Below are positions 1 to 9,218 of a DNA stretch of 10,817 nt, in pieces. Source of the stretch: Hymenoscyphus infarciens (Eukaryota; Ascomycota; Leotiomycetes; Helotiales; Helotiaceae). The notes below the pieces were generated by a model. The model was not told the DNA's origin and did no database searches. It worked only from the letters and a program-made list of their open reading frames with translations. The position numbers were made by a program, and so were the translations under genes. The DNA lies in the NCBI GenBank assembly GCA_001414345.1, contig LLCB01000724.1:1-10817 (forward strand), written 5' to 3'. Numbering within the stretch: position 1 is the first letter of the stretch; each line of letters begins with the position of its first letter.

Positions 1-14
1 AGACTTATTTATTT

Positions 15-77
15 AAAAGTCTTTATAATAGGTCTAGATATCTAGACTTCTTTTAAAGACTTATTATAAAGACTTTT
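15..77. repeat. Nested inverted repeat (hairpin)
   Basis: Bases 15-30 (AAAAGTCTTTATAATA) are the exact reverse complement of bases 62-77. Between them lies a perfect 16-bp palindrome, GTCTAGAT/ATCTAGAC, at 32-47. It could be the tip of a terminal inverted repeat or a cruciform-forming site. RIP lowers sequence complexity and makes chance palindromes commoner, but a 16-bp perfect arm with GC-containing positions is longer than expected by chance nearby. Confidence 0.7.
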
Positions 78-80
78 ATA

Positions 81-109
81 TATACTAATTCTTAAGAATA
101 CTTAGTATA
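81..109. repeat. Second hairpin beside the first
   Basis: Arms TATACTAA (81-88) and TTAGTATA (102-109) are reverse complements and enclose the palindrome TTCTTAAGAA at 89-98. It lies immediately right of the larger hairpin, so the first 110 bases are mostly two back-to-back foldable structures. The function is unknown, and the short AT-rich arms could be chance. Confidence 0.5.
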
Positions 110-306
110 TTCTAGTCTCTCTAAAAGATTAAAATTATAATTTTACTAACTATTTAATAAATACTAAACTCTAATAGTACTAGCTATCTAGAAGATCTCT
201 AAAATCCTAGCTATTTAAAGTTATTATCTAAATCTAAGCTAAATTATATTTAAAATAAAAATAATAATATATATAAGTAAGATATTATAATAGACTATCT
301 CTAGTA

Positions 307-441
307 AAGAATAGTTTATTCTTTTTATATAATAGTATTAAATATATACTATAGTAAAAGAGATATATAGAAGTACGTTTAATAGAATAATATAGCTAGA
401 TACTAGGCTCTAAATATAAAAGCAAAGAATAAACTATTCTT
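307..441. repeat. Inverted-repeat pair, possible MITE relic
   Basis: The 18 bases at 307-324 (AAGAATAGTTTATTCTTT) recur as an exact reverse complement at 424-441, about 100 bp apart, and weaker similarity continues for a few bases on both sides. The total length of about 135 bp and terminal placement of the arms fit a miniature inverted-repeat transposable element. No clear target-site duplication is visible, and each arm is itself nearly palindromic, so this could instead be two copies of one short motif. Confidence 0.4.
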
Positions 442-550
442 CTTCTATTCTAAGTATAAATATCTATTTATAAGAGGTTAGATAATATAAAAGCCTAATA
501 ATAATATTAACTAAAAGCTAAATAGATAATAAAAGATATATATATAATAT

Positions 551-660
551 TTAAATCTTAATACCTTTTATATATAAATATTAGATCTTAATACCTTTAA
601 TATATAAGTATTAGTAATATATACTCTTAGTATATAAGTATTAGTAATATTAATATATTA
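551..660. repeat. 30-bp tandem repeat, about 3.5 copies
   Basis: Units start at 551, 581, 611 and 641. The first two share TTAAATCTTAATACCTTT or the near copy TTAGATCTTAATACCTTT. The second and third end alike in TATATAAGTA, and the third and fourth begin alike with TTAGTAATAT. The period is exactly 30 bp, a multiple of three, so the array could once have encoded a ten-residue repeat, although no supported reading frame covers it. The copies have diverged partly at TA/CA-type positions, consistent with RIP. Confidence 0.65.
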
Positions 661-1558
661 GTTAATTTATAATAGCTAGCTATTATAATAGTAGCTACTT
701 AGTATATAACTAATTTACTAATTCTCTTAGTTTAGAAGATAATATATATTAAAATCTAATTCTTAAGAGGTAAAGAAGATTTAGAATATCTAGACTTACT
801 CTTATAGTTAAAAAGTAAAATATTAATACTACTATACTAGAGCTATACTAACTAAATAGTATATATTCTAGAAAAGATATATATCTTCTTTATATAATCT
901 AATAATTAAAGGAGAAAGAAGAATAAATTTTAAATATACTAGTAAGTAATTTCTTTAAATAAAATACTACTCTTAGAAGAATAAAATAGTATTATAATTT
1001 TTAGAATAATTTAAGCTACTTTAAAAGTATATTCTTAGAATACTAATATTAAACTATCTATCTCTTAATATTACCTTAAAAACTCTATAATTAGATTATC
1101 TATCTTAAAAAAAAATAGTAGTATAAGAGTATCTTTCTCTTCTTAAAAGCTTTATACTACTCTAAATAAGAAGTTAAAATACTTAAGAAGACCTCTATCT
1201 ATTAAATTAGATTAGATATTAAGTATAGAAAAAAATCTATACTTAAATAGTTAGCTTATCTTCTTTATTTTTACTATTATCTTTATCTTTACTATTATTA
1301 TATTTCTTACTAATAAGGTAGTTATATATTAAAGTAGTACTAGAGATAAGTAGAAAGTATAAAAACTTAATAAAGAATAGAACCTTATTATTTAGATTCT
1401 CTTAGTTAAAAACTTTTATATACTTTATCTTAAAAAAGTTAGATGTTTTATTTTCATCTTCTAATAATATAATCTATTTATAATATTATTTTATTACTTT
1501 AATATAGTATAATAATAGTTTCCTACTAATATAAAAAATCCCTTACTAACTAGATTTA
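661..1558. other. Gene-free stretch, no feature seen
   Basis: I found no low-stop reading frame, tandem array or long inverted repeat in this stretch. It shows the same loss of CA and TG as the rest. A T-rich run with repeated CTTTATTTTTACTATTATC-like words lies near 1260-1310. The reading frame of the broken gene to its right stops being distinguishable here: its - strand frame becomes crowded with stops below about 1559. Confidence 0.5.
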
Positions 1559-2938
1559 TTAGAATATACTTAAAATAGAAGAAGAGGAAAAGAGATAAAC
1601 TTACCTTTTATACTTATTAAACTAATTAGAGTAGTTTACTATATTATTAAGAAATCTCTCTAATAGTTTACTACTAAACTATACTTAATTATTAGGAATA
1701 GGTACCTTACTATTCTAAAAGCTATTACCTTATTACTTTTTTACTTTATTATCTATTATACTCTATAATCGCCTTATTTAACCTTCTCTTCTTTATAGCT
1801 TTCTTTTCTTAATATATATATTATTTTTAACTATACTTTTAATCTAGGCGTTTAAAAGCTAAATTCTATATATCTCTCTAGTTAGAGAGATATCTAGTTC
1901 TATAACGTTTTTCTTAGTAAGACATAAGACTATAAATTCACTAATAGTACCTTCTATTAACACTATTATAAAAGCAATAATTAGCTCTTTAGTAGTAGGC
2001 TATTCGTATATTACTTACGTCTAAGACTTAATATATATTAAATATTATATTAATAATATAAATAACTATAAAAAAGCTTTAAATAAGGTTTAAGAAGAGG
2101 CTTAAGAATCTAATAGTTTAAATAGTTCTATTCCCTTTAAGTATTCAAATATTAGCTCTTTCTTTATATCTTCTATTAATTCTATTAGTTCTATTTTATT
2201 ACTTTTATCTAGTAATACTATAGCTTCTATTACTCTCTTTTTATCTAACTAGCTTTTATCTAAGATATTATTTTAAGCTATACTATTAACCTTATTATAT
2301 AATAGAGCTAGGTTTATATAAGTATATAGACATAGACTAGATTAATTTAGGTTATAATAGCTTAGTTCTTACATTTCTTCTAAGTAAGCTAAAGCTCTTT
2401 TAAAATTTTTATATTATTTAATAAAGCTAGAAGGTAAGTATTATAGATAGTTAATACTCTAAAAAAGTAAACGTCTTCTATACTTATTTTAGATAGCTAT
2501 AGTATTAACTATCTTAGTTACTTAGAGTTATACTTCTAAGAGAATTAAGATTAGAGCTATACTATTTATAAAATAAAACACGTATATATAATAGAGATTA
2601 TAATAGCTACTAGAAATAGTATAAAGGTTTAGTTTAAAAGGTAAATTATAGAGAGGTAGCTAGTTAGCTTCTTTTATTATCTTTATAAATGCCTTATAAA
2701 GATCTTCTATCTCTAGTCTAACTTTTAGCCCTCCTTTATATATATAGTAAAGGTTAAAAAGCGTTATTATTCTATACTCTTTATCTATTTTAGTAGTATT
2801 ATTATAGAATATAAAGAAATTAGATATAGTTAGTAATATCTTATAATTATATATTTTTAAATTAGTTTTATTAGAAAGCGTATTAATAATAAGTAAGATA
2901 TAAGAGTTCAAAGATTATAGATAAAGTAGATTATAAAT
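1559..2938 (-). pseudogene. RIP-broken protein gene D, family unknown
   Basis: One - strand frame keeps the same phase for about 460 codons, with about 31 stops (roughly 7%) against about 14% in the other frame I counted at 2660-2911. All its stops are TAA or TAG, as expected from RIP of CAA, CAG or TGG. It contains the longest open run in the window, 83 codons at 2911-2660. The middle reads as charged, probably helical protein (KRALAYLEEM, then LDKKRVIEAIVLLDKSNKIE). Near the C-terminus, at about 1770-1812, is a basic segment KKRKL-stop-RREG-stop-IRRL, which would suit a nuclear or nucleic-acid-binding protein. That is only a composition argument. The frame stays fairly open up to about 3190, but that part is pyrimidine-rich and poor in stops for that reason, so the true start is unknown. 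I do not recognise the family. It is certainly not translated as it stands. Confidence 0.5.
1870..1893. repeat. Perfect 11-bp-arm palindrome inside gene D
   Basis: ATATCTCTCTA at 1870-1880 and TAGAGAGATAT at 1883-1893 are exact reverse complements separated by GT. It falls within the gene D frame, where it reads as part of DISLTREIY, so it may be incidental to the coding sequence. No U-tract follows that would suggest a terminator. Confidence 0.6.
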
Positions 2939-3373
2939 TATTATAATATAGTTTTATAAGAAAGATATATTAAGAATAAGTAAGAGATAAGAGCTAAGAG
3001 TAAGAGAGAGAGTAATAACTATCTACTTAGGTATAAAGGAGCAATATACTAAATAAAGAGATAACTTTTCTAAAAGAGTATAATATTAGCTTTCTAGATA
3101 TTTTCTACTATAGGTATATTAAAAGTAAGTAAAGGGTAAGTAAAGAGTAAAAGAAGGTAAGGTTTAGAAGGAGCGAGGCAGGGGTAGGAATAACCTAACT
3201 TATAGTACTTTATATAAAATAAAAAAGTTTAAGATAACTAATTCGTTTTCTTCTTTTATTTTTTTAATTAGAGAACTAGAGTTCTAAGATATAAAAAAGT
3301 ATAAAAGAGTAGGTGTTTAAGAGTATAGTAACCGTCGTGCTTTTAAATAAGTAGAGAATATAAACTAAATATC
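2939..3373. promoter_or_regulatory. Purine-rich spacer, candidate upstream region of D
   Basis: The + strand is markedly purine-rich at about 2984-3015 (AAGAGTAAGAGAGAGAG) and again at 3121-3190. Read on the - strand these are CT-rich tracts directly upstream of gene D. Pyrimidine-rich tracts before the transcription start are common in filamentous fungal promoters, so this may be the remains of its promoter. An 11-bp direct repeat (AGTAAGTAAAG, then GGTAAGTAAAG) lies at 3124-3145. The patch at 3171-3187 (GAGCGAGGCAGGGGTAGG region) is among the most GC-rich, least mutated bases of the window. No gene is supported here. Confidence 0.25.
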
Positions 3374-4345
3374 GAGTCTTTAAATATATTAAAGCTTTTA
3401 AGTAAAAAAGATAGTAGTATAGTATTTTTTATCTACTACTTATTTTTATATAATAAGTATTAGAACCTACTAAAGTAAGTATACTACTACTTCTTATAGT
3501 TAAGAAGCTATTAGCCTAAAATATATAGTAGCTTAATATAATACTAGATACTCTAGCTAAATTAAAGTAATAAAGGCTAGCTTCTAGGTAGTAAGAGAAA
3601 ATTTAGACTAAAAGTAAGCTATTAAAAATATAGCTTTATAAATACTATTTATAAACCTCTATACTATAATTTAAACATATAACTCTTTAGTCTTATTAGA
3701 TCTCTTAACCTATATTTCTTTATAAACTTATATAATTTAAGTATATATCTCTTTAAGATTATTAAACTATAAATTATAGTAGAATTATAATAACTATAAT
3801 ATAAAAATTCCTATTATAATTTAATTAGTAATATTAAAGAAATAGAAAGAGAGAATATATATTACTTAAGTTTAAACTTAGAGACTATCTAGTTTATATA
3901 TTAGCTATTCTACTAATATTATTAATAATAAGTAGCTAATATTATCTTTATTTATAATATTTATAGTAATAAAATTACTCTTTCTAAGCTATATATATAA
4001 ACTAAGAGAAGAAATAGTTATTCTCTAAAACTTATAGGCTAATTAGACTAGTATACCTAAGATAAAAAACATTTAATATATTTTAAGATAACCTCTTAAA
4101 GTAGTATTATTTTTAAAAACACTAGTAGAATAGATAGTAGGATTTCTATTACTCTTTACTTACTAAACCCTCTACTCTTTTATACTATAAATACCTAGAG
4201 TTATAGAAGAGTAATAAGTCTTAATTCTATACTTAGTAGGCTTAGAGCTATAATAGTAATAGTATATATTAATAAGAGCGATAGTATAGAAAGAGTATAG
4301 TATAGAGTAGTAGTAGTATTTTAATAGCTACTAATTTGTAAGAGC
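3374..4345 (+). pseudogene. Weak coding-like frame E
   Basis: This + frame carries about 33 stops in about 320 codons (10%), below the local background of about 14-16% but not far below what the best of six frames could reach by chance. Stop-free runs of about 30 codons occur near 4110-4190 (starting SSIIFKNTSRIDSRIS) and 4200-4300 (SYRRVISLNSILSRLR). The content is Ser, Asn, Leu and Ile rich. No motif is recognised and no start codon is visible. It lies just upstream of frame A on the same strand but in a different phase, so it might be a preceding ORF or exon of the same element. Treat it as a hint only. Confidence 0.2.
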
Positions 4346-4430
4346 TATTTATTAGCTTAGTAATTATTATGGATAAGGAAAGTAGAGGCGTATATATACT
4401 AACTTTTAGATTTCGATTTAGAGAGGAGGT

Positions 4431-4470
4431 ATTAGAAGATATTAGAAGATATTTAAAGATATTTAATATT
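4431..4470. repeat. 10-bp tandem repeat, four degenerate copies
   Basis: ATTAGAAGAT at 4431 and 4441 is followed by ATTTAAAGAT at 4451 and ATTTAATATT at 4461. The first two units are identical. The period is not a multiple of three, and the array sits close to the 5' end of frame A, so it is probably incidental slippage. Confidence 0.6.
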
Positions 4471-4734
4471 TAGAGAGTATATAGAGTTAAGCTAGCTTAA
4501 AATTAGTACTATAGTTAGTAAAGTTAGTACTTAGGAAGTTAGACTTAGAAGTAACCTTACTAACGTAATTATTATATAAGGCGCCTTTAAACGTTCTTCT
4601 TTATTAAACCGTGCTTTTCTTTATTCTTATAATTCTTTAACCTTTTATTTAGCGCTCTTCTTTTAACCTTTATAGTAATAAATCTATATAATCTACTATT
4701 AACTTATAAGTACTCTTTATATTATAATATACTT

Positions 4735-4806
4735 AATAACCTAATATTCTTTAAAGACCTAATATCTTTTAATAACCTAAAGTCCTTTAAAGACCTAACA
4801 CCTTTT
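4735..4806 (+). repeat. 18-bp tandem repeat, four copies, in frame
   Basis: Units are AATAACCTAATATTCTTT (4735), AAAGACCTAATATCTTTT (4753), AATAACCTAAAGTCCTTT (4771) and AAAGACCTAACACCTTTT (4789), with a partial fifth unit beginning AAAGACGA. In frame A they read NNLIFF, KDLISF, NNLKSF, KDLTPF. Alternate units match best, so the ancestral unit may have been 36 bp. The period is a multiple of three and the N/K-N/D-L...F pattern is kept, which supports a real protein repeat in this frame. Confidence 0.75.
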
Positions 4807-5988
4807 AAAGACGAATTATCTTAAGAGAATAATACTACTAGGGATAAAGTATATAAATTACTCCTTTTAATACTCTTTATATATTAAAACCTATATACCT
4901 ACTCTCTTAAGTAGAAAGATAGTAATAGCTACTTACTACTTCTTAAATACTATCTCTAGCTAATTACTCTCTCTTTAACCTATAAGGTATTCTTAGACGA
5001 AATTATATAGTAAATCTCTCTTTAGAGTAGTATAAAATAGAAGCGTATCTAATCGACTTATAACCTACTCTATATATAAGTTAGGAATAGATCTAGAGAC
5101 TAAGTAATATAAACTCTCTTTAAAGCTATATCTATAGTAATTACTAATTAGAGTTCTCTATAGTTAGTTTTCTATCTTCTAGTTTTAATTTAATCTAATA
5201 TTAATTATAGTTCTTATCTTCTATTTAAGTTTTACTATATAACTATTAGCCTTTCTCTCTCTTTAGTATCTTATAACTCTTAAGCTTCTTAAATATATAT
5301 ATAAGTATTTATTAATAAAACCTAGGTAATATCTTTATACTAGGTATTTTATAGTTAGTAGAATAAGAACTTTATAATATAAGTAGCTTAGAAATTTAAG
5401 AATAGTCTAAATCCTCTCTATACTATTACTCTTATTATAATAGCTTAGTAAGCTAAGAAGACTAATTATATACTTAAGCTAAAAATAAGAATCTCTTCTT
5501 TTTAGTTACTCTTAGCTAATATATTACTTTAGATCTCTCTTTTTATTCTCTAATATACTCTTAGACCTTTTATCTTATATTTAAACTATAAAACCCTCTT
5601 TATTAAGTAGTATTCTATTAGAAATTTAAATAACTTTCTTAAAAAACTTAAGTATCTAGAGTACTCTAATAGTAGTAACTTATCTATTAATTATTATATT
5701 ATTAATATTAGAGAGCTATTTATACTTTTTTAAGTTTTATAAAAAACTAAAAAAAGCTTTCTTTAGTTAGAACCTACTCTCGCCAACTATAGAAAACATA
5801 ATTAGGAAATAAAAGACGTCTAAGGTACTAATAGAGATATTAGAAGAAGTAAATAAGCTATCATAAGTTAAAGTAAAGGAAGAGAAGTAGATATATCTCT
5901 ATATATAATACTTTAAGCTAAAGTATTATATTAGCTAGTATTATAGGAATAGTAAAGTATATTTCTTATCTTATCTTTTTCTTTTTTA

Positions 5989-6015
5989 TATAAATAGATC
6001 TTTATAAATAGATCT
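5989..6015. repeat. 13-bp direct repeat, two copies
   Basis: TATAAATAGATCT occurs at 5989-6001 and again at 6003-6015, one base apart. It lies inside frame A, with a period of 14 bp that is not a multiple of three. It is probably a local duplication after, or unrelated to, coding function. Confidence 0.6.
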
Positions 6016-8033
6016 CTAATTACTTTTAAATTTAAGTAACTAGAGGCTCTTTTTATTAGTTAGTTTATAAAAATATATATTAATAATTAAAAGTATCTAT
6101 TTAGTAATAATCTAAACTATTCTCTTCTTTCTATTAACTTACTTCTTATATACTAAGAGTATATAGCTTTAATATTACTTTATAATATCTTAACACTTAT
6201 ACTCTCCTATTATTAAGAATACTAAAGAAAATATTCTAATAACGTTTAGAGTGCTCTTTATAAACTATATAAATATATTCTATACTATATACCTTTATTT
6301 AATACTAGTATATAAGACTAGAGATTAAATTAGAGAATTAATATAGTCGAGGTTTACTAGACTAGTATTATACTCTTTATAAATAATATATAGAATTACT
6401 TAAAGTTAATAGGTTCTCTTAGTTAGAAATAATATAGGTATTATAATATTATCTACTCTAATAGATCTAGTAATTTATTATTATATTTATATATTAGTAT
6501 AATATTATTAAGAAAAGATAAAAGTATTATAGAGAGAAAATTAAAAGCTTTTATAATATACTTTAAGTTAGATAATTAGCTTTACTACTACTTTAACTAG
6601 ACTTTATACGTCTCTACTAGTCTAAGATTAATAATTATATTTATTTAAAAGGCTAGATAATAAAAGTATAAGAGTTTACTTATCTAAATAAGAAAATAGT
6701 AGTATAGTACCTCTCTATAAAGAAGTAGCTTAAAGATTCTTAAGATAAGAATATAGTACTATATAAATAATTATAATATAAAAAGGTATATATAGACTTT
6801 AGTAGTCTTCTTATTAAGAAGAGAGAGGCCTTACTTTTAGAATAGTCTTTATAATACTTTTATATATTTCCTTCTTATATATTCTATAATACTTAGAAGC
6901 TTAATTTCTTAGACCTCTTTAACTTCTCTCTAAAATCTAATAGTTAAATATTATTCTAATTCTAATTAATTAGAGAATCTACTTTCGTTTTTTACTAGAG
7001 TTTTCTTATAAATTATACTTTATAACTTATAGAAAGTTCTTAGTAATATCGAAGTTATAGAGAATCTTAATTAAGTTATAGTATAAACAGGGTATATAGT
7101 TCTAATAAGTATATCTTTTAGTTATTACTAGTTATATCTAATACTAAAGTCCCCTTATTACTACTAAGTTAGAAACTAGAAAACAACTAAATCTAATAAT
7201 ATAATAAACACTAGGTAGTAAAGAAGAGAAGTAGAGTATATATTTAAAGTCTTAGAAAGAAACCTTAAAAGAAAGAGAAATATAGAGGCTAAGAGAGTAA
7301 CAAAGACTAGCTTATAGGATTCTAACTAGAGTATTATATATAACTTATTTAATAGTTTAGTATTAAAGTTAGTTAGTAATTTTAAGATAATTAGAAAAAG
7401 GTATAAAAGTTATAATATTATATATTATATTATAAGATAGAGTATTCTAGCTTAATATACTAAGTAGAAATTTAATATTAGAGTAGTAGAAGTTCTAAGT
7501 TAAAGCTCTAATATCTAAAAAGGCGTAGAAGAGGCTTAAGAGAGAACTATTAGAGAATATAGGAATTCGTAACTAGTAAATAGTTAACTAACTCTCTACT
7601 ACTTCTTCTATTATTTATCTAAAACTTAAGAAATCGATTATATTATTTTAAAAGGTTTAAATAATTAAGATTTTAATATATTTATTATTTTAAAGAAGTT
7701 AGAATAATTATAAAAGTATAAGTATTTTAAGAATATAGTTATAAATTCCTATAGCTTCTAGTAGAACTAGAAATTTATTCTCTCTATTTAGAATAAAACT
7801 ATAATATAGTAATTAAAATAGATATAACTTTATTATATTATTAAATAGTAGAGCTAGATTTATTTAAGCTCTTTTATATATACTATTATAGTAATAGTAG
7901 AGTAGAGTTTAAGAAATTCTAATACTTTTACTACTTTTTAAACTCTTACTTATAAACTTAATACTCTATTATTATGCTATTATCTTTTTAATATATCTTT
8001 TAGCTTTAGCTATAATCTTAATTTATTATCTAT

Positions 8034-8714
8034 TATATAAGACTTATAAGCCTAGAGACTAGCCTAGGTTTAGTATTTATATAGCCTCTTACTAAACTTC
8101 TACTCATTTATTTACTAATAATAGTTACCTCTCTTACTTAACTTACTAATAATATTATAGTATTTATAAAAGGTTCTTACTATTACCTATATCTAATTAC
8201 TAAGCTTAAGTATTTAATAAATCCTAGTAATTATGAAATTAAGATATTTAAGGATTAGGTGTTTTATAGATAGGTAAAGACCTACGACGCGTGTCTATTA
8301 AGGTTTCTCTTAGATATAGGTTTATATATTAAATACTAGGTTGATTATTATATTAAAATAGAAATATTAAAAGGATATACTAGTATATTAGAAGAGTTCT
8401 TTATATACTTAGATAGTATAATCTAATAGAAAATCAGCCTAGCTTATAGGTATTATCCCCTTTTAAGTAGTAATAGTCTAGAATTAATACTACTAAAAGA
8501 TAGAAGTAATAGCTTAGAGTTTAAGTTTAAATTTTAAACTAGCTAGATATAATTAGAAGAAGGAGTAAGCTTAACTAGTAATAAGTTAGACTAACTAGGC
8601 TTTTTTCTAAATAATAGAGTAATGTATATATATTAAGAGATAGATTAGATTTAGAAGAGAGGGTTTCTAGTTAAATAAAGAATATTTTATTTTTTAAGAC
8701 GAAATATATTCTTA
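8034..8714 (+). pseudogene. RIP-broken + frame B, family unknown
   Basis: About 225 codons in one phase contain about 15 stops (7%). Over 8240-8700 I counted 13 stops in this frame against 23 and 25 in the other two + frames. The translation looks like ordinary globular protein: YDACLLRFLLDIGLYIKY near 8280-8330, GYTSILEEFFIYLDSII near 8370-8420, and LEEGVSLTSNKLD near 8555-8595. Two rare surviving ATGs lie on the + strand in this region, but the one at 8622 is in this phase and would read as an internal Met. Frame A ends where B begins, and the phase changes by one base backwards. That could be a frameshift between consecutive ORFs of one element, a lost base, or separate genes. A - strand frame over 8160-8690 is also moderately open (about 10% stops), but its translation is less protein-like. 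The product is not recognised. Confidence 0.4.
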
Positions 8715-9042
8715 TAAAACCTAAGCCCTTTTCTCTTATAGTATATAGTATCTATAGTACTTCTAAGTGTCTTTAGAGTAGTATATAAAGTTAGAATCTT
8801 TTTATATATATAATATATTCTTAAAATATAAAATTACTACTCTAAAGACCTAAGAGAAGGGAAAACTCTACTATTATAAAGTCGTTGCTTAGAAATATTT
8901 ATAATTCTTTAAGGTAGTATTAGAGAATAAAATAAGATAAAAATACTAAGCTAATAAAGAGAGATATAGGTATAATTATCTAGATAAGAAAATAAAGTAT
9001 TAAATAATAGAGGATTATAAGACGTATAGAATAAATAGAGTT

Positions 9043-9082
9043 CTAAGAACTACTATTTACTTTATAATCTTTTAGTACTTAC
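9043..9082 (-). other. Candidate 40-nt spliceosomal intron in gene C
   Basis: On the - strand a GTAAGT donor (plus-strand ACTTAC at 9077-9082) and a TTAG acceptor (plus-strand CTAA at 9043-9046) bracket 40 nt. Removing it moves the reading from the first open phase of gene C to the second, with the split codon A|AA completing Lys. GTAAGT is a typical fungal donor. The length is short for a fungal intron, and no clear CTAAC branch site remains; an ACTAAA lies near the donor. A one-base deletion would give the same phase change, so splicing is inferred. Confidence 0.4.
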
Positions 9083-9173
9083 TCTCTCTTATAGCTAGTA
9101 GCTTAAGGCGTTTTAAAGACGTTATTATTATATTATTATTAGGTTTCTTAGTAATACTACTCTTATTACTCTA

Positions 9174-9218
9174 ATAGCTTTTATAACTTTTATAGCTTTT
9201 ATTACTTCTACTACTTCT
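9174..9218 (-). repeat. 9-bp tandem repeat, five copies, in gene C
   Basis: Units on the + strand are ATAGCTTTT (9174), ATAACTTTT (9183), ATAGCTTTT (9192), ATTACTTCT (9201) and ACTACTTCT (9210). In the gene C frame on the - strand they read as a tripeptide series of the type SRS-NKS-YKS-YKS. The period of three codons and the conserved Lys/Arg and Ser positions fit a low-complexity basic, Ser-rich linker and support the chosen frame. Confidence 0.65.

Larger units (their letters stand above)
4369..8037 (+). pseudogene. Very long RIP-broken + frame A, family unknown
   Basis: A single phase runs from a surviving ATG at 4369 for about 1,220 codons with about 124 stops (10%), against 15-17% in other frames counted at 4555-5150 and 7086-7330. 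Over this length the difference is several standard deviations. The N-terminus is charged (MDKESRGVYILTFRFRFREE, then VLEDIRRYLK), followed by a Gln/Ser-rich stretch once TAA and TAG are read as mutated Gln codons. A six-residue repeat follows, built on an N/K-N/D-L-x-x-F pattern (4735-4806). The later part is rich in Ser, Asn, Thr, Gln and Lys, with a basic block LERNLKRKRNIEAKRV near 7240-7300. This looks like a large, partly disordered protein. A gag-like or structural first ORF of a retroelement is possible, but I saw no zinc knuckle, protease or polymerase motif. Some parts also have fairly open - strand frames, notably about 7170-7415, so strand and continuity need testing. Confidence 0.4.

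Noticed and set aside
551..660. CRISPR array
   Set aside because: The units are directly adjacent without unique spacers, have a period of only 30 bp, and the context is fungal.
2660..2911. 83-codon ORF as a stand-alone small gene
   Set aside because: It has no ATG (its first codon is TTG), no start context, and its phase runs on at low stop density on both sides, so it is a fragment of a larger broken gene.
1559..3190. Pogo/Fot1-type transposase for gene D
   Set aside because: A basic C-terminal segment and a short SRKY-like word were suggestive, but the helix-turn-helix and DDE core that should lie between were not found.
4369..8714. Reverse transcriptase, integrase or DDE transposase in frames A and B
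   Set aside because: No catalytic motif could be found in order, even when stops are read as Gln or Trp. Mutated codons could hide one, so the class is left open.
8714..8930. Extension of + frame B past 8714
   Set aside because: The + frame becomes more stop-rich, whereas the - strand exon of gene C is much cleaner over the same bases.
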